From assembly GCF_001428435.1 (NCBI RefSeq), contig NZ_LMSO01000001.1, positions 310,001-374,000 of the forward strand: a DNA stretch of 64,000 nucleotides, read 5' to 3'. Every line of letters starts with the position of its first letter. Positions within the stretch are counted from its first letter, which is position 1. Shown piece by piece: positions 37,588-47,754 of this stretch. Both the position numbers and the translations under genes were made by a program. The stretch comes from Arthrobacter sp. Soil782 (GTDB taxonomy: Bacteria > Actinomycetota > Actinomycetes > Actinomycetales > Micrococcaceae). The notes beneath the pieces are model-generated. The model made no database searches and had not been told where the DNA came from. It worked only from the letters and a program-made list of their open reading frames with translations.

Positions 37588-39903
37588 GTGCTGACACCCA
37601 AGTCCACCTATCGGCTGCAGATTCGATCCAGCTTCGATCTGACCGCCGCAGCGGAGACCGTGCCCTATCTTGTAGACCTCGGGGTGGACTGGGTGTATCT
37701 TTCACCCGTCCTCACGGCGGAACAGGGATCCGACCACGGGTACGACGTCACCGATCCCACCTCGGTGGACCCGGAACGGGGAGGCACGGAAGCGTTCGAC
37801 GCACTGTGCCGGACGGCGCACGAGGCTGGGCTCGGTGTCCTCGTGGACATCGTGCCCAACCACGTGGGCGTTGCCACCCCGGCGCAGAACGCGTGGTGGT
37901 GGGACCTCCTGGCCAAGGGAAAGGAGTCCCGCTACGCCGAGGCGTTCGACGTTGACTGGGACGCTGGCGGCGGCCGGATCCGGGTGCCGGTGCTCGGAGA
38001 CAGCGGCACCGAGGAAGATCAGCTCAAGGTGGTCGACGGGGAGCTGCACTACTACGAAAACCGGTTCCCCATCGCCGAGGGGACAGCGCAGCCCGGTGAC
38101 ACCGGTGCCCAGGTCCACGCACGGCAGTACTATGAGCTGGTGAACTGGCGTCGTGCGGACAGCGAGCTGAACTATCGCCGGTTCTTCGGCGTAAACACCC
38201 TTGCCGGAGTCCGGGTGGAGGTGCCTTGGGTTTTTGATGAAGCGCATTCAGAAGTAGGCCGCTGGTTCGCGGAGTCCCTCGTGGATGGAGTTCGGATCGA
38301 CCACCCGGACGGCCTCGCGGATCCTGCGGGTTACCTCCAGAGGCTGCGGGAGCTCTCGGGCGGCGCGTACACTCTCGTCGAGAAGATCCTGGAGCCGGGC
38401 GAGGAGCTGCCGGAACGCTGGGCCTGCGAGGGAACCACCGGTTATGACGGACTGGCGGTGGTGGACCGGCTCTTCGTCGACCCCGAGGGGCAACCTGCAC
38501 TGGACGCAGCCGTGCCCACCGAGCGCTTTGTGCACATGATCCACGGGACCAAGCGCGGCATCACCGACGGGATCCTGCGTTCCGAGGTGCTCAGGCTTGC
38601 CCGCCTTGTGCCGGCTTCAGCGAACCTTGAGCCGGAGCAGGCCGCAGATGCGATTGCCGAACTGCTCACCTGCTTCCCGGTGTACCGCAGCTACCTGCCC
38701 GATGGCGCCGACCACCTCGCCGACGCAGTACTGGATGCAAAGGTCCGCCGTCCGGATCTCGCGTCTGTCATCGACGCCCTGCATCCCCTGCTGAACCCCT
38801 ACCGCTCAAACCCGGACGCTGAACTGACGGAGCTGGCGGTCCGGTTCCAGCAGACCTCGGGCATGGTGATGGCCAAGGGTGTGGAAGACACCGCGTTCTA
38901 CCGGTTCAACCGGCTGACCTCGCTCAATGAGGTTGGCGCAGATCCGTCAATCTTCTCGCTGGACACTCACGAGGTGCACCGCGCGCTGCTAGAGCGCCAG
39001 GAGTTCTCCCCACTGACCATGAACTCGCTCAGCACACATGACACCAAACGCGGTGAGGACACCCGGGCCCGCATCACGGTGCTTTCCGAGCTGGCAGGGG
39101 AGTGGACTGAGGCCCTCGACCAGCTCAACCGGCTGGCACCGATCGGTGACACAGCCTTCGCATCCCTGATGTGGCAGGCCCTGATCGGAGCCTGGCCGCT
39201 GAGCCGTGAGCGGGCCCACGCCTACGTCGAGAAGGCCTCGCGCGAAGCCGATGCCAGCACCCACTGGACGGCGCCCAATGCCGCGTTCGAGGAGAAAATG
39301 CACGACGCCGTCGACGCAGCCTTCGACCGCCCTGAGGTGAACGGCCTCATCACGTCGCTGGTGGGGAAGACGGCTGCGCCGGGGTGGTCGAACTCGCTGG
39401 GCGCCAAGCTCGTGCAGCTCACCATGCCGGGCGTCCCGGACGTCTACCAGGGCTCCGAACTGTGGGAGACCTCCCTGGTGGACCCGGACAACCGGCGTCC
39501 GGTGGACTTTGCGGCCCGCAAGCAGGGGCTCGTGGACCTCGCGTTCGGTGCGCTCCCGCAAATTGACGACGGCGGTATGGCCAAGCTCCTCGTCGTCTCG
39601 CGTGCCCTGCGGTTGCGCCGGGACCGGCCGGAACTGTTCTCCGGTTACCGTTCGGTGCTGTCCACCGGATCTGCTGCCGAGCACGCCTTCTCCTTCGATC
39701 GCGGGGGCGCCGTCACGGCCGTTACACGTCTTCCGCTGGGACTGGAGCGGGACGGCGGGTGGCGGGACACCGCCGTCGTACTCCCCGAAGGTACCTACAG
39801 CTGCGCAATTACCGGCACCGGTTTCGAGGGTGGGCCGGTTCCCGCCGCACGGCTGTTTGAGACCTACCCAGTGGCACTTCTCGTGAAGGAGGAAGCTCAG
39901 TGA
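37588..39903 (+). CDS. treY: Maltooligosyltrehalose synthase
   Basis: Turns the reducing end of maltodextrins into a trehalose unit by internal transfer. 771 residues, GTG start with GAGGAGG upstream, close to the known length of Arthrobacter TreY. GH13 motifs are [36 protein letters not shown] (nucleophile Asp), [13 protein letters not shown] (acid/base Glu) and [17 protein letters not shown]. Its stop overlaps the treZ start by 4 bases, so the two are coupled. Confidence 0.96.
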   Translation: MLTPKSTYRLQIRSSFDLTAAAETVPYLVDLGVDWVYLSPVLTAEQGSDHGYDVTDPTSVDPERGGTEAFDALCRTAHEAGLGVLVDIVPNHVGVATPAQNAWWWDLLAKGKESRYAEAFDVDWDAGGGRIRVPVLGDSGTEEDQLKVVDGELHYYENRFPIAEGTAQPGDTGAQVHARQYYELVNWRRADSELNYRRFFGVNTLAGVRVEVPWVFDEAHSEVGRWFAESLVDGVRIDHPDGLADPAGYLQRLRELSGGAYTLVEKILEPGEELPERWACEGTTGYDGLAVVDRLFVDPEGQPALDAAVPTERFVHMIHGTKRGITDGILRSEVLRLARLVPASANLEPEQAADAIAELLTCFPVYRSYLPDGADHLADAVLDAKVRRPDLASVIDALHPLLNPYRSNPDAELTELAVRFQQTSGMVMAKGVEDTAFYRFNRLTSLNEVGADPSIFSLDTHEVHRALLERQEFSPLTMNSLSTHDTKRGEDTRARITVLSELAGEWTEALDQLNRLAPIGDTAFASLMWQALIGAWPLSRERAHAYVEKASREADASTHWTAPNAAFEEKMHDAVDAAFDRPEVNGLITSLVGKTAAPGWSNSLGAKLVQLTMPGVPDVYQGSELWETSLVDPDNRRPVDFAARKQGLVDLAFGALPQIDDGGMAKLLVVSRALRLRRDRPELFSGYRSVLSTGSAAEHAFSFDRGGAVTAVTRLPLGLERDGGWRDTAVVLPEGTYSCAITGTGFEGGPVPAARLFETYPVALLVKEEAQ

Positions 39904-41654
39904 ATCCAACGATCGCAGCACGCTCAAGGTTTGATGTCTGGGCGCCGAAGGCGCAGACCGTAACCCTGGTGGCAAACGGAACCAACTACCCCATGGTTTT
40001 CCGCGAGGGCAGCTGGTGGGAGGCCCCGGAAGCTCCGGCCAGCGGTGAGGTGGACTACGGATACCTGATCGACGGCGCGGATCAGCCGGTGCCGGATCCC
40101 CGGTCCCGCAGGCAGCCGGAGGGAGTGCACAAGCTCTCCCGAACGTTCGACGCCGGTGCCTACTCCTGGGGCGACAGCGGCTGGGTCTCACCCGGGTTGG
40201 ACGGGAGTGTCATCTACGAGATGCACATTGGGACGTTCACCCCCGAAGGCACACTGGACGCTGCCATCGGGAAACTCGACTACCTGGCGGGCCTCGGCGT
40301 GCAGTACGTCGAGTTGCTGCCCGTCAATGCCTTCAACGGCACGCATAACTGGGGTTACGACGGCGTGCTCTGGTACGCGGTGCAGGAAACCTATGGCGGG
40401 CCTGAGGCTTACCAACGGTTTGTCGACGCCGCGCACCAACGCGGGCTCGGCGTCATCCAGGACGTTGTGTACAACCACCTCGGCCCCAGCGGCAACTACC
40501 TGGGCCTGTTCGCTCCCTACCTGACCGAGGGCAAGTCCAACACGTGGGGCGATTCCCTGAACCTGGACGGCCCACTGTCCGATGAGGTCCGCCGGTATGT
40601 AGTCGAGAACCTGCTGATGTGGTTCCGCGACTATCACGTCGACGGGCTGCGTCTCGATGCCGTGCATGCGCTGCATGACGAGCGCGCCATCCACATCCTC
40701 GAGGAATTTGCGGTGGAAACCGACCGGTGCGCCGCGGAGCTCGGTAAGCCGTTGTTCCTGGTGGCGGAGTCGGACCTCAACAATGCGCGGCTCATCGCAC
40801 CGCGCGGCGTCGGCGGCTACGGTCTGGCCGGCCAGTGGAGCGATGACTTCCACCACGCGGCCCACGTCAACGTCACGGGCGAGACAGTGGGCTATTACGA
40901 GGACTTCGACTCGATCGGTGCGCTGGCGAAGGTTTACACGGAAGGCTTCTTCCACAACGGAACCTGGTCATCCTTCCGCGAGCGTTCGCATGGACGTCCC
41001 ATCGACCCCGCCAGGCACAGCCTGCACCAGCTCGTGGTCTGTACCCAGAACCACGACCAGATCGGCAACCGTGCGGCAGGTGACCGGATCAGCGCCTCGC
41101 TCAACACGGCACAGCTGGCGCAGGCGGCAGTACTGAACATCGCCGGGCCGTTCACCCCGATGCTGTTCATGGGAGAGGAGTACGGCGCGCTCACGCCGTG
41201 GCCGTTCTTCACCTCTCACCCGGAGCCGGAGCTTGGAAAGGCGACGGCGGAGGGACGCCTGAGGGAGTTCGAGAAGATGGGCTGGGACCCGGACACCGTG
41301 CCGAATCCCCAGGATCCGGAAACGTTTGTCTCCGCGAAGCTCAACTGGACAGAGCAGGAGCGGCCGGAACAGGCACGCCTCCTGAACATCTACCGGGAAC
41401 TGATCGCGCTGCGCCGGAAGAACAAGGACCTGCACAATCCTGACTTCACGTCAGTGAAGGTCAGCTTCGACGAGGACCAGCGCTGGCTGGTGCTCCACCG
41501 GGGAGGTACCGCCGTCGTCGTGAACTTCGCGGACCGCGAGCGGCAGATTCCGGTGGCCGCGAAGAAGGTGCTGCTCAGCACCGAACCCGGGGAATCGATT
41601 GGGGACGGCACCGTCTCGCTTCCGGCGCACGGAACAGCGATCGTGAAGGTCTAG
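39900..41654 (+). CDS. treZ: Maltooligosyltrehalose trehalohydrolase
   Basis: Releases free trehalose from the TreY product. 584 residues, GTG start overlapping treY. The N-terminal beta domain ([17 protein letters not shown]) leads to a GH13 barrel with [55 protein letters not shown] and [11 protein letters not shown]. Trehalose is an osmotic and desiccation protectant in this group. GAAGGAGGAAG precedes the start inside treY. Confidence 0.96.
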   Translation: MNPTIAARSRFDVWAPKAQTVTLVANGTNYPMVFREGSWWEAPEAPASGEVDYGYLIDGADQPVPDPRSRRQPEGVHKLSRTFDAGAYSWGDSGWVSPGLDGSVIYEMHIGTFTPEGTLDAAIGKLDYLAGLGVQYVELLPVNAFNGTHNWGYDGVLWYAVQETYGGPEAYQRFVDAAHQRGLGVIQDVVYNHLGPSGNYLGLFAPYLTEGKSNTWGDSLNLDGPLSDEVRRYVVENLLMWFRDYHVDGLRLDAVHALHDERAIHILEEFAVETDRCAAELGKPLFLVAESDLNNARLIAPRGVGGYGLAGQWSDDFHHAAHVNVTGETVGYYEDFDSIGALAKVYTEGFFHNGTWSSFRERSHGRPIDPARHSLHQLVVCTQNHDQIGNRAAGDRISASLNTAQLAQAAVLNIAGPFTPMLFMGEEYGALTPWPFFTSHPEPELGKATAEGRLREFEKMGWDPDTVPNPQDPETFVSAKLNWTEQERPEQARLLNIYRELIALRRKNKDLHNPDFTSVKVSFDEDQRWLVLHRGGTAVVVNFADRERQIPVAAKKVLLSTEPGESIGDGTVSLPAHGTAIVKV

Positions 41655-41670
41655 GAAAGGCAAGGCCACC

Positions 41671-43209
41671 ATGCGCGAGCTCAGCACGGAGGTGCTTGTG
41701 GTCGGAGCCGGACCCACCGGCCTGATGCTCGCTGCGTGGCTGGCCAGGCTCGGCGTCCCTGCCGTACTCGTTGACGGCAAGGACGGGCCCACCCGGGAAT
41801 CCAGGGCGCTCGGCGTTCATTCGCGGAGCATGGAAATCTATGACCAGTTGGGTGTGGTGGACCGTGTGCTTGCCGAGGGGTATTCGGCGGTCAAGATTCG
41901 TCCTGGTTATGAGAACCGTTCCTTCGGCGCCGTGCCGATCGGCAGGTTCGGCGGCGGGCTGACACCCTATCCGGGACTCCACATCCTGGAGCAGAGCAGG
42001 AATGAGCGCATCCTGCTTGACCGCCTGACGGAGCTGGGCGGATCCGTTCAATGGCAGCACGCGCTCGTCGGCCTGACGATGGACGGCACAACGGCGGGTG
42101 GCGGCGTCACCGCTGAATGCAGCGGGCCGGCGGGTCTCCTCCGCATCCGCGCGCGGTTCTGTGTCGGAGCGGACGGCGGATCTTCGGCGGTCCGGAAGCT
42201 GGCAGGGATCCCCTTTGAGGGTCAGACCAACGAGCACACGTTCTACGTAGCGGACGTCAACGGAGTCTCCGGCGTCGCGGAGGACAGCGTGAACCTGCGC
42301 TTCGGCGCCGAGGAGTTCCTGCTGGGTTTCCCCATGGGTCCCGGCGGCCATCACCGGCTGCTTGGGGTGTTGCGGACTGCCGGCGGTGAGGATGTTCCCG
42401 AGTCGCTGGCGCGTCAGCGGTTGGAAAGGGTGTTCGGAGTGTCCTACCGGGAGTCGCTCTGGTTCTCCACATACCGCATCCACCATCGCGTCGCAGCCCG
42501 CTTCCGGGAAGGTCCGCTCTTCCTTGCAGGGGATGCCGGGCATGTCCATTCACCAGTTGGCGCGCAGGGAATGAACACCGGGCTGCAGGATGCGCACAAC
42601 CTGGCGTTCAAGCTGGCGGACGTGATTCAGGGCCGAGCGTCGGAGTCCCTGCTCGATCGGTACGAGGCCGAGCGGCGACCGGTGGCGCTTCGCCTGGTCA
42701 ACAGCACCGACCGGGTGTTCGGCCTGGTGACGTCGGACCACCGGGTGGCCCGCACCATCCGGCGGATTGCTCCGCGGCTCATCGCCCCCGTGGCCATCCG
42801 GCTTCTTCCGCGCTTGCCCATCGCGCCCAGGCTCTTCGGTTACCTGTCCCAGATCCGCATCCACTACTGGATGGACAGTTCCTCGCCTGGACGCCGCGGA
42901 CGGGTGATCGGCCGGAGATTGCCGTGGACCGGGTCGAATTTCGAGGTGCTGCGCTCAGCGGCCTGGCAGGTCCACACCTACGGTGAGGTGGATTCGGAAG
43001 TGGCTGCCGCCGTCGGGCATGGTTTGAAAGTGCCGGTTCACTCATTCCCCGAGGCGGCCGGCAAGGGGCTTCAGGAGGGGCAGTGTTACCTCGTGCGTCC
43101 GGACGGATTTGTGGCGGGGGCAGCGCCGGTGCACACCGCGGTGTCGCGGTTGCGTGCGCTCCTGCCGGATCAGTGGTTCGAGGCCGGGCCCACTAGCGAC
43201 CTAGGATGA
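41671..43209 (+). CDS. FAD-dependent aromatic-ring monooxygenase-like protein
   Basis: A 512-residue flavoprotein of the PHBH / pentachlorophenol monooxygenase type. It has the FAD fingerprint VLVVGAGPTGLMLAAWLA at the N-terminus, the DG-type motif CVGADGGSSAVRKLAG and the GD motif FLAGDAGHVHSPVGAQGMN. The C-terminal part (about 390-512) resembles the thioredoxin-like end of such enzymes. The substrate cannot be told. It lies 16 bases after treZ with AGGAAAGG upstream, so it may share the transcript, without an obvious link to trehalose. Confidence 0.85.
   Translation: MRELSTEVLVVGAGPTGLMLAAWLARLGVPAVLVDGKDGPTRESRALGVHSRSMEIYDQLGVVDRVLAEGYSAVKIRPGYENRSFGAVPIGRFGGGLTPYPGLHILEQSRNERILLDRLTELGGSVQWQHALVGLTMDGTTAGGGVTAECSGPAGLLRIRARFCVGADGGSSAVRKLAGIPFEGQTNEHTFYVADVNGVSGVAEDSVNLRFGAEEFLLGFPMGPGGHHRLLGVLRTAGGEDVPESLARQRLERVFGVSYRESLWFSTYRIHHRVAARFREGPLFLAGDAGHVHSPVGAQGMNTGLQDAHNLAFKLADVIQGRASESLLDRYEAERRPVALRLVNSTDRVFGLVTSDHRVARTIRRIAPRLIAPVAIRLLPRLPIAPRLFGYLSQIRIHYWMDSSSPGRRGRVIGRRLPWTGSNFEVLRSAAWQVHTYGEVDSEVAAAVGHGLKVPVHSFPEAAGKGLQEGQCYLVRPDGFVAGAAPVHTAVSRLRALLPDQWFEAGPTSDLG
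43202..43207 (+). promoter_or_regulatory. -10 box for leaderless aldo/keto reductase gene
   Basis: TAGGAT ends 6 bases before the ATG at 43214 and overlaps the end of the monooxygenase gene. No ribosome binding site. Confidence 0.45.
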
Positions 43210-43213
43210 ATTC

Positions 43214-44260
43214 ATGACCTTTCACCCCGCGGACAACCGCTATGACACCATGCCGTACCGACGAGTGGGACGCAGCGGGCTGCACCTGCCGGCCGTTTCG
43301 CTGGGGCTCTGGCACAACTTCGGTGATGACAAGCCGTTTGATGTGCAGCGGAACATCCTGCGGCGGGCGTTTGACCTCGGCGTCAACCACTTCGACCTTG
43401 CAAACAATTACGGTCCTCCCTATGGCTCGGCGGAGACCAACTTCGGCAGGCACCTCAAGGATGACTTCCGGCCGTTCCGGGATGAGCTCGTGATTTCAAG
43501 CAAGGCCGGCTACGACATGTGGCCAGGCCCGTACGGTAACTTCGGTTCACGGAAGTACCTGCTCGCCAGCCTCGACCAGTCCCTGAACCGGACGGGGCTG
43601 GACTACGTCGACATCTTCTACAGCCACAGGCCGGACCCGGAAACTCCGCTCGAGGAAACCATGGGTGCACTCGACACAGCGGTCCGCTCGGGACGGGCAC
43701 TCTACGCCGGTATCTCTTCGTATAGCCCTGAGAAGACCGCGGAGGCAGCGGCGATCCTGGCCGATCTCGGCACTCCACTGCTGATCCACCAGCCCTCCTA
43801 CTCGATGCTGAACCGCTGGGTGGAGAACGGCGAGCCAAACCTGCCCGAGGTCCTTGAGCAGGTTGGCGCCGGTTCGATCGCGTTCTCCCCGCTGGCGCAG
43901 GGCCTGCTGACCAGCAAGTACCTCAACGGAGTGCCTGAGGGGTCCCGTGCGGCGTCGAACAAGTCGCTGTCCGAGGATCACCTGTCCGAGGAAAACCTGC
44001 GGCGGGTCCGCGGACTGAACGGCATTGCGGAGTCCCGTGGGCAGACGCTGGCCCAGATGGCCATCGCCTGGATTCTGCGCCCGCAGGGTAAGGGTTCGGC
44101 CATCACCTCGGCGCTGATCGGCGCGTCGAGTGTGAAGCAGCTCGAGGACAGCGTGGGCGCCGTCAACAACCTCGACTTCAGCGAGAGTGAGCTGCACGCG
44201 ATCGACGAGTTCGCCGTGGAGTCGGACATCAACCTGTGGGCCAAGGCGCTCGAGGCGTAA
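43214..44260 (+). CDS. Aldo/keto reductase, L-glyceraldehyde-3-phosphate reductase type
   Basis: A 348-residue NADPH-dependent reductase like E. coli YghZ (GPR), which detoxifies L-glyceraldehyde-3-phosphate and some aldehydes. The AKR catalytic tetrad is visible: Asp in HFDLANNYG with the Tyr, Lys in VISSKAGYDMWPGPYG, and His in DYVDIFYSHRPDP. The potassium-channel-beta-like arrangement TPLEETMGALDTAVRSG and QPSYSMLNRW is typical. The long ALIGASSVKQLEDSVGA cofactor loop is near the C-terminus. Confidence 0.9.
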   Translation: MTFHPADNRYDTMPYRRVGRSGLHLPAVSLGLWHNFGDDKPFDVQRNILRRAFDLGVNHFDLANNYGPPYGSAETNFGRHLKDDFRPFRDELVISSKAGYDMWPGPYGNFGSRKYLLASLDQSLNRTGLDYVDIFYSHRPDPETPLEETMGALDTAVRSGRALYAGISSYSPEKTAEAAAILADLGTPLLIHQPSYSMLNRWVENGEPNLPEVLEQVGAGSIAFSPLAQGLLTSKYLNGVPEGSRAASNKSLSEDHLSEENLRRVRGLNGIAESRGQTLAQMAIAWILRPQGKGSAITSALIGASSVKQLEDSVGAVNNLDFSESELHAIDEFAVESDINLWAKALEA

Positions 44261-44410
44261 GCCACACCGATGAGGCGAGGCGCGGCGGGACGTCTTTCCC
44301 GGCTGATTCCCGCACCTGCGGCGCGGTAGAGCAGTGAGCGCGAGGGGCAGTAGCCCTGAGAAGTTAGCCTGGCAGTCTTCCGGATGGTACGACGAGCCAG
44401 GCTCGCGCCT

Positions 44411-44880
44411 TTAAAGCGTGCGCACCTCTGCGACGAGCGGAGCTGCCCGGGCGATCCACGGCCCGCCCTTCTGGTAGCACGAAGCCACTGCATCGCTGAC
44501 CCATAGCAATGGTTCCTCGTGCGCTTCAGATGCACGTACGCCAGGTCGGTGACTCCGTGTTTACGCAACCGGGTGGAAATGAGCCGGCGGTCAGCCCGGG
44601 CTAACGAATCATCCTGTTCAATGACCAGGCGTCCCGCGTTCGAGGCGCATAGATCATCGACGAGCGCTTCCAGGCATGCCCGACGGGCGACCTTATCGGG
44701 TTGTCCTTTCACTACATAGAGCACTGTCTGCACACCGGTGGTGGCAGCGCCGTCTAGGAACGCACTGCGTACAGCGTCCTTCTCACCCTTGAAATGCACC
44801 GACGCCGATCCACGGTGCCGCAAACCATTGAGGACTCTGCGGGCAGAGCCAACATCATCCGTTGTTGCCCACGGGCGCAA
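44411..44880 (-). pseudogene. Frameshifted and 5'-truncated hypothetical protein gene
   Basis: On the minus strand a frame running from about 44880 encodes VGSARRVLNGLRHRGSASVH, then LYVVKGQPDKVARR and RLVIEQDDSLARADRR, as far as YVHLKRT. At about 44519 the frame shifts. The next frame continues sensibly as EEPLLWVSDAVASCYQKGG, PWIARAAPLVAEVRTL and a stop at 44411. Together they resemble a family of small actinobacterial proteins of unknown function (DUF3800-like by feel; low certainty). The 5' end runs into the GH4 gene and has no good start, so it is truncated as well as shifted. The 150 bases between this and the aldo/keto reductase show only a loose inverted repeat AGCCTGGC/GCCAGGCT. Confidence 0.6.
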
Positions 44881-44882
44881 AA

Positions 44883-46238
44883 TTACCGCCAGAGATCCCG
44901 CAACCCCGGGAATGCCTTCTCGTACCCTCTAAGTAGCCGCTGCGCGGTATGCGCGGAGTCGATCAACGGATGCAGTGTGAAGGCGCGCAGCGCCAGTGAG
45001 CGGTCCCCCTGCACGACGGCGGCGATCACGTCCTGCTCGACCCCTTTGACCTGCGCCATGAGGCCGATCTGGTGCGGCGTCGGCGTGCCCACCGGCAGAG
45101 CCTCGACGCCGCGGCCGGTGACGCTGGCCGGGATCTCCACCACGGCACCGGCGGGCAGTTGGGAGATCGCGTGCCCGTTCCGGATGTTGAGGATGAGCTC
45201 AGCAGGCTCGTCCCGCACCAGTGCACGCATTACCGTCAGCGCGACCTGCTCGTATCCACCGCCCGCCAGGTCCGATTCATCGCGAGATTCCTCCTCCGTA
45301 CGGGCTTCGGCGAGATACCCCGCTTCGCGGAAACGCCGGGCTGCTTCCCAGACGGCGAACGGCGTATCGGTCACGCGCAGCTCCGGGTACAGACCCTCCT
45401 GCTGCCGAACCAGCGATTCGCCCCGCGTTTCGACAGCGGCTGCTACGGACCGCCGGGCCTCCGCGTGGAAGTAGTAGTAGAAGAGATACTCGTTCGGGAG
45501 CGCACCGAGCATGTGCAGGAACTGCGGACCGAACACCCGGCCTTCCTCGAATGAAGCCAGCCGGGAAGAATCGGCGAGCAGAGCGGGCAGGAGGTCATCG
45601 CCGTCGTAATCTAATCTCCGCAACCATCCCAAATGGTTCAGACCCACGTAGTCGACGCCGGTCAGGACACCGGGCGGCAACGGCACGCCGGCCGCAAGAG
45701 ACGCCCTACGCACCAGCCCGGACGCGGAGTCACAGATCCCGATGACGCGCTCGAGGAGGAGCGGCTGCAGAGCCTCGGTGATGATTCCGGCAGGATTGGT
45801 GAAGTTAATGACCCACGCATCCGGGCAGACCGCGACGATCGCTTCGGCTACCGAGAGCATTTCCGGAACCGATCGCAGCGCATAGGACAGACCGCCGGCA
45901 CCCACCGTTTCCTGCCCCAACAGCCCTTCGGCGATCGCCACCCGCTCGTCCAGCACGCGCCCGGAGGCACCGTCGGGACGGATGGCAACGAAGACGACGT
46001 CGGCACCTGACAGCGCGTCCTCCAACCGGTCATTCACGGTCAGACGGGGTGGCTGCGCGCCGTCCGGCAGGGGCATGTCGTGTGCCACACGGGCGACGGC
46101 CGCTGCGCGGGAGGGATCGGCGTCGTACAGGCGGACTTCGTGGACCAATCCGGCAAAGGCTCCCGAGCAGAGCGCACGGTAGATGAGGGGCACGCGAAAC
46201 CCGCCGCCGCCGATGACTGCCAGTCTGATTGCGTGCAC
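44883..46238 (-). CDS. GH4-family 6-phospho-beta-glucosidase-like enzyme
   Basis: A 451-residue NAD- and Mn-dependent glycosidase of family GH4. The Rossmann start VIGGGGFRVPLIYRAL binds NAD. DVVFVAIRPDGASGR, QETVGAGGLSYALRS and INFTNPAGIITEAL are family motifs. The metal ligands are the Cys in GICDSASG and the His in GLNHLGW. GTG start with AAGGATCACC upstream. It is divergent from the PfkB kinase with a 46-base gap. No PTS genes are near, so the phosphate on its substrate would have to come from another kinase, perhaps that neighbour. Confidence 0.9.
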   Translation of the reverse strand: MHAIRLAVIGGGGFRVPLIYRALCSGAFAGLVHEVRLYDADPSRAAAVARVAHDMPLPDGAQPPRLTVNDRLEDALSGADVVFVAIRPDGASGRVLDERVAIAEGLLGQETVGAGGLSYALRSVPEMLSVAEAIVAVCPDAWVINFTNPAGIITEALQPLLLERVIGICDSASGLVRRASLAAGVPLPPGVLTGVDYVGLNHLGWLRRLDYDGDDLLPALLADSSRLASFEEGRVFGPQFLHMLGALPNEYLFYYYFHAEARRSVAAAVETRGESLVRQQEGLYPELRVTDTPFAVWEAARRFREAGYLAEARTEEESRDESDLAGGGYEQVALTVMRALVRDEPAELILNIRNGHAISQLPAGAVVEIPASVTGRGVEALPVGTPTPHQIGLMAQVKGVEQDVIAAVVQGDRSLALRAFTLHPLIDSAHTAQRLLRGYEKAFPGLRDLWR

Positions 46239-46271
46239 TGTGGTGATCCTTCCTCTCGCCTGACCGCAGAG

Positions 46272-46277
46272 TAGTGT
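46272..46277 (+). promoter_or_regulatory. -10 box for leaderless PfkB-kinase gene
   Basis: TAGTGT ends 7 bases before the ATG at 46285. This favours that ATG over the GTG at 46276, which would overlap the -10 box. Confidence 0.45.
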
Positions 46278-46284
46278 GCCCTAC

Positions 46285-47370
46285 ATGGCCGCACTGAACC
46301 GCTTCGATCCGCTCGCCTCCGCACGGACCGGGAACGATCCGGAATTCGACCTCCTGCTGACCGGCTCGGTGTTCTTCGACATTATCTTCACCGGCCTCGA
46401 AGCGCTGCCCACGCCCGGAACTGAAGCCTGGGCCGAGGGGATGGGCTCGTGCCCGGGTGGGGTGGCGAACCAGGCGATCGCGGCAAGCCGATTGGGCCTG
46501 CGCACCACCCTGGCGGCCGCATTCGGCGACGACGGCTACGGCGCCTTCAACCGCAGCATCCTCGAGGGGCAGGAACACGTTGACCTGTCCCGGTCACGCA
46601 TTTTTGAGCAATGGCATTCGCCGGTGACGGTCTCGCTCTCGGTCAACAGGGACAGGTCGATGGTGACGCACGGGCACCCCTCGCCGCTCTCGGCCTCCGC
46701 ACTGGTCGCGGACCTGCCGCGCTGCCGGGCGGCCATTGCTGAGGTCGGTCCGGAGGTGGAACCTTGGGTGCCGGCAGCACACGCCCAAGGCATGCGGCTC
46801 TTCGGCGACGTCGGTTGGGACCCAAGCGGAACCTGGTCTTCGGAGGCGCTCGATTCGCTGCAGTTTTTCCACGCTTTCCTGCCCAACGAGTCCGAGGCCA
46901 TGGCCTACACCCGGACCAGCGACCCGTGGGCGGCCCTGTATGCGCTCGCCGATCGGGTACCGGTGGCAGTAGTGACGGTTGGGCAGCAGGGTGCCATCGC
47001 CGTCGACTCGCTGACAGGGGAGGAGGAATGGGTGCCCGCGCTGCCGGTGAATGCCTACGATCCCACGGGCGCCGGTGACTGTTTCGGCGCGGCTTTCGTG
47101 ATGGGTGATCTGGCGGGGTGGCCGCTTGCGGACCGGCTGGCGTTCGCCAACCTGTGCGCTTCGCTGTCGGTTCAGGAGGTGGGCGGTTCCCTCGCAGCAC
47201 CCGGTTGGGGAGACATCGCCGACTGGTGGCGGCGGGTGAGTGCCGAGCGCGACGGCGTGCGGAAGCAGTGGCTGCGGCGCTACGCCTTCCTGGAGGACAT
47301 CGTGTCGAACGTTCCTCCGTCAGCGGTGCGGCGCGCGAGCGCCACCATTGCGACGCAATCGGACGCGTAA
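46285..47370 (+). CDS. PfkB/ribokinase-family carbohydrate kinase
   Basis: A 361-residue sugar kinase (start chosen from the -10 box spacing). N-terminal FDLLLTGSVFFDIIFTGLEA and GGVANQAIAASRLGLRTTLA match the first PfkB signature region. The second signature YDPTGAGDCFGAAFVMGDL carries the catalytic Asp and anion hole. The substrate is unknown. It sits divergent to the GH4 phospho-glycosidase; the pair could make and split a phosphorylated glycoside, or the kinase could act on the sugar released. Confidence 0.88.
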   Translation: MAALNRFDPLASARTGNDPEFDLLLTGSVFFDIIFTGLEALPTPGTEAWAEGMGSCPGGVANQAIAASRLGLRTTLAAAFGDDGYGAFNRSILEGQEHVDLSRSRIFEQWHSPVTVSLSVNRDRSMVTHGHPSPLSASALVADLPRCRAAIAEVGPEVEPWVPAAHAQGMRLFGDVGWDPSGTWSSEALDSLQFFHAFLPNESEAMAYTRTSDPWAALYALADRVPVAVVTVGQQGAIAVDSLTGEEEWVPALPVNAYDPTGAGDCFGAAFVMGDLAGWPLADRLAFANLCASLSVQEVGGSLAAPGWGDIADWWRRVSAERDGVRKQWLRRYAFLEDIVSNVPPSAVRRASATIATQSDA

Positions 47371-47382
47371 GGGGGCTTCCAA

Positions 47383-47662
47383 TTAGACCGTTCGCCAGTC
47401 GTCACTGGTGATATGCGATCCCGCCTGTGGCCCCATCTGTAGCATCCCGCCGTCCACAGCCCACGATGCGCCGGTGACGTAGCTGCGTCGTAGGCCTCCC
47501 AATCCGTGCTTCGAGGCGTCATAGGCTGCTGCTCCCACCCGGGGCTGTTCCTGGTGAACGCTCGTCACACCCCGCTTCTGCGAGTGCTACCGCGGTAGCG
47601 CGTCCGATGCCGGAATCAGACCCGGTGACTATTGCCGTTTCCGGTGAAAGGTCATGGTCCAT
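47383..47662 (-). pseudogene. Short-chain dehydrogenase remnant with two internal deletions
   Basis: Minus-strand pieces of one SDR gene lie end to end. The N-terminus from the ATG at 47662 reads ETAIVTGSDSGIGRATAVAL (cofactor loop). Next, in another frame, comes VHQEQPRVGAAAYDASKHGL (active-site Tyr/Lys). Last come RSYVTGASWAVDGGMLQMG and DDWRTV with a stop. An intact SDR is about 250 residues; only about 90 codons remain. No function is expected. Confidence 0.8.
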
Positions 47663-47742
47663 CCTGTCGCGCCCTGAAAGTTGAACGCAAGGGTGAACAG
47701 CGCGCGGTGCAGCCGGATTCCCGGCGGTCCGCCCGGAACTGA

Positions 47743-47748
47743 CAGAAT
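47743..47748 (+). promoter_or_regulatory. -10 box for leaderless alr
   Basis: CAGAAT ends 6 bases before the GTG at 47755; the same hexamer serves coaA. No ribosome binding site. Confidence 0.4.
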
Positions 47749-47754
47749 GGACCT

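Noticed and set aside
44261-44410. Small gene or RNA in the gap after the aldo/keto reductase
   Set aside because: Only a loose 8-bp inverted repeat is present (AGCCTGGC/GCCAGGCT); no open frame with a start signal and no tRNA-like fold.
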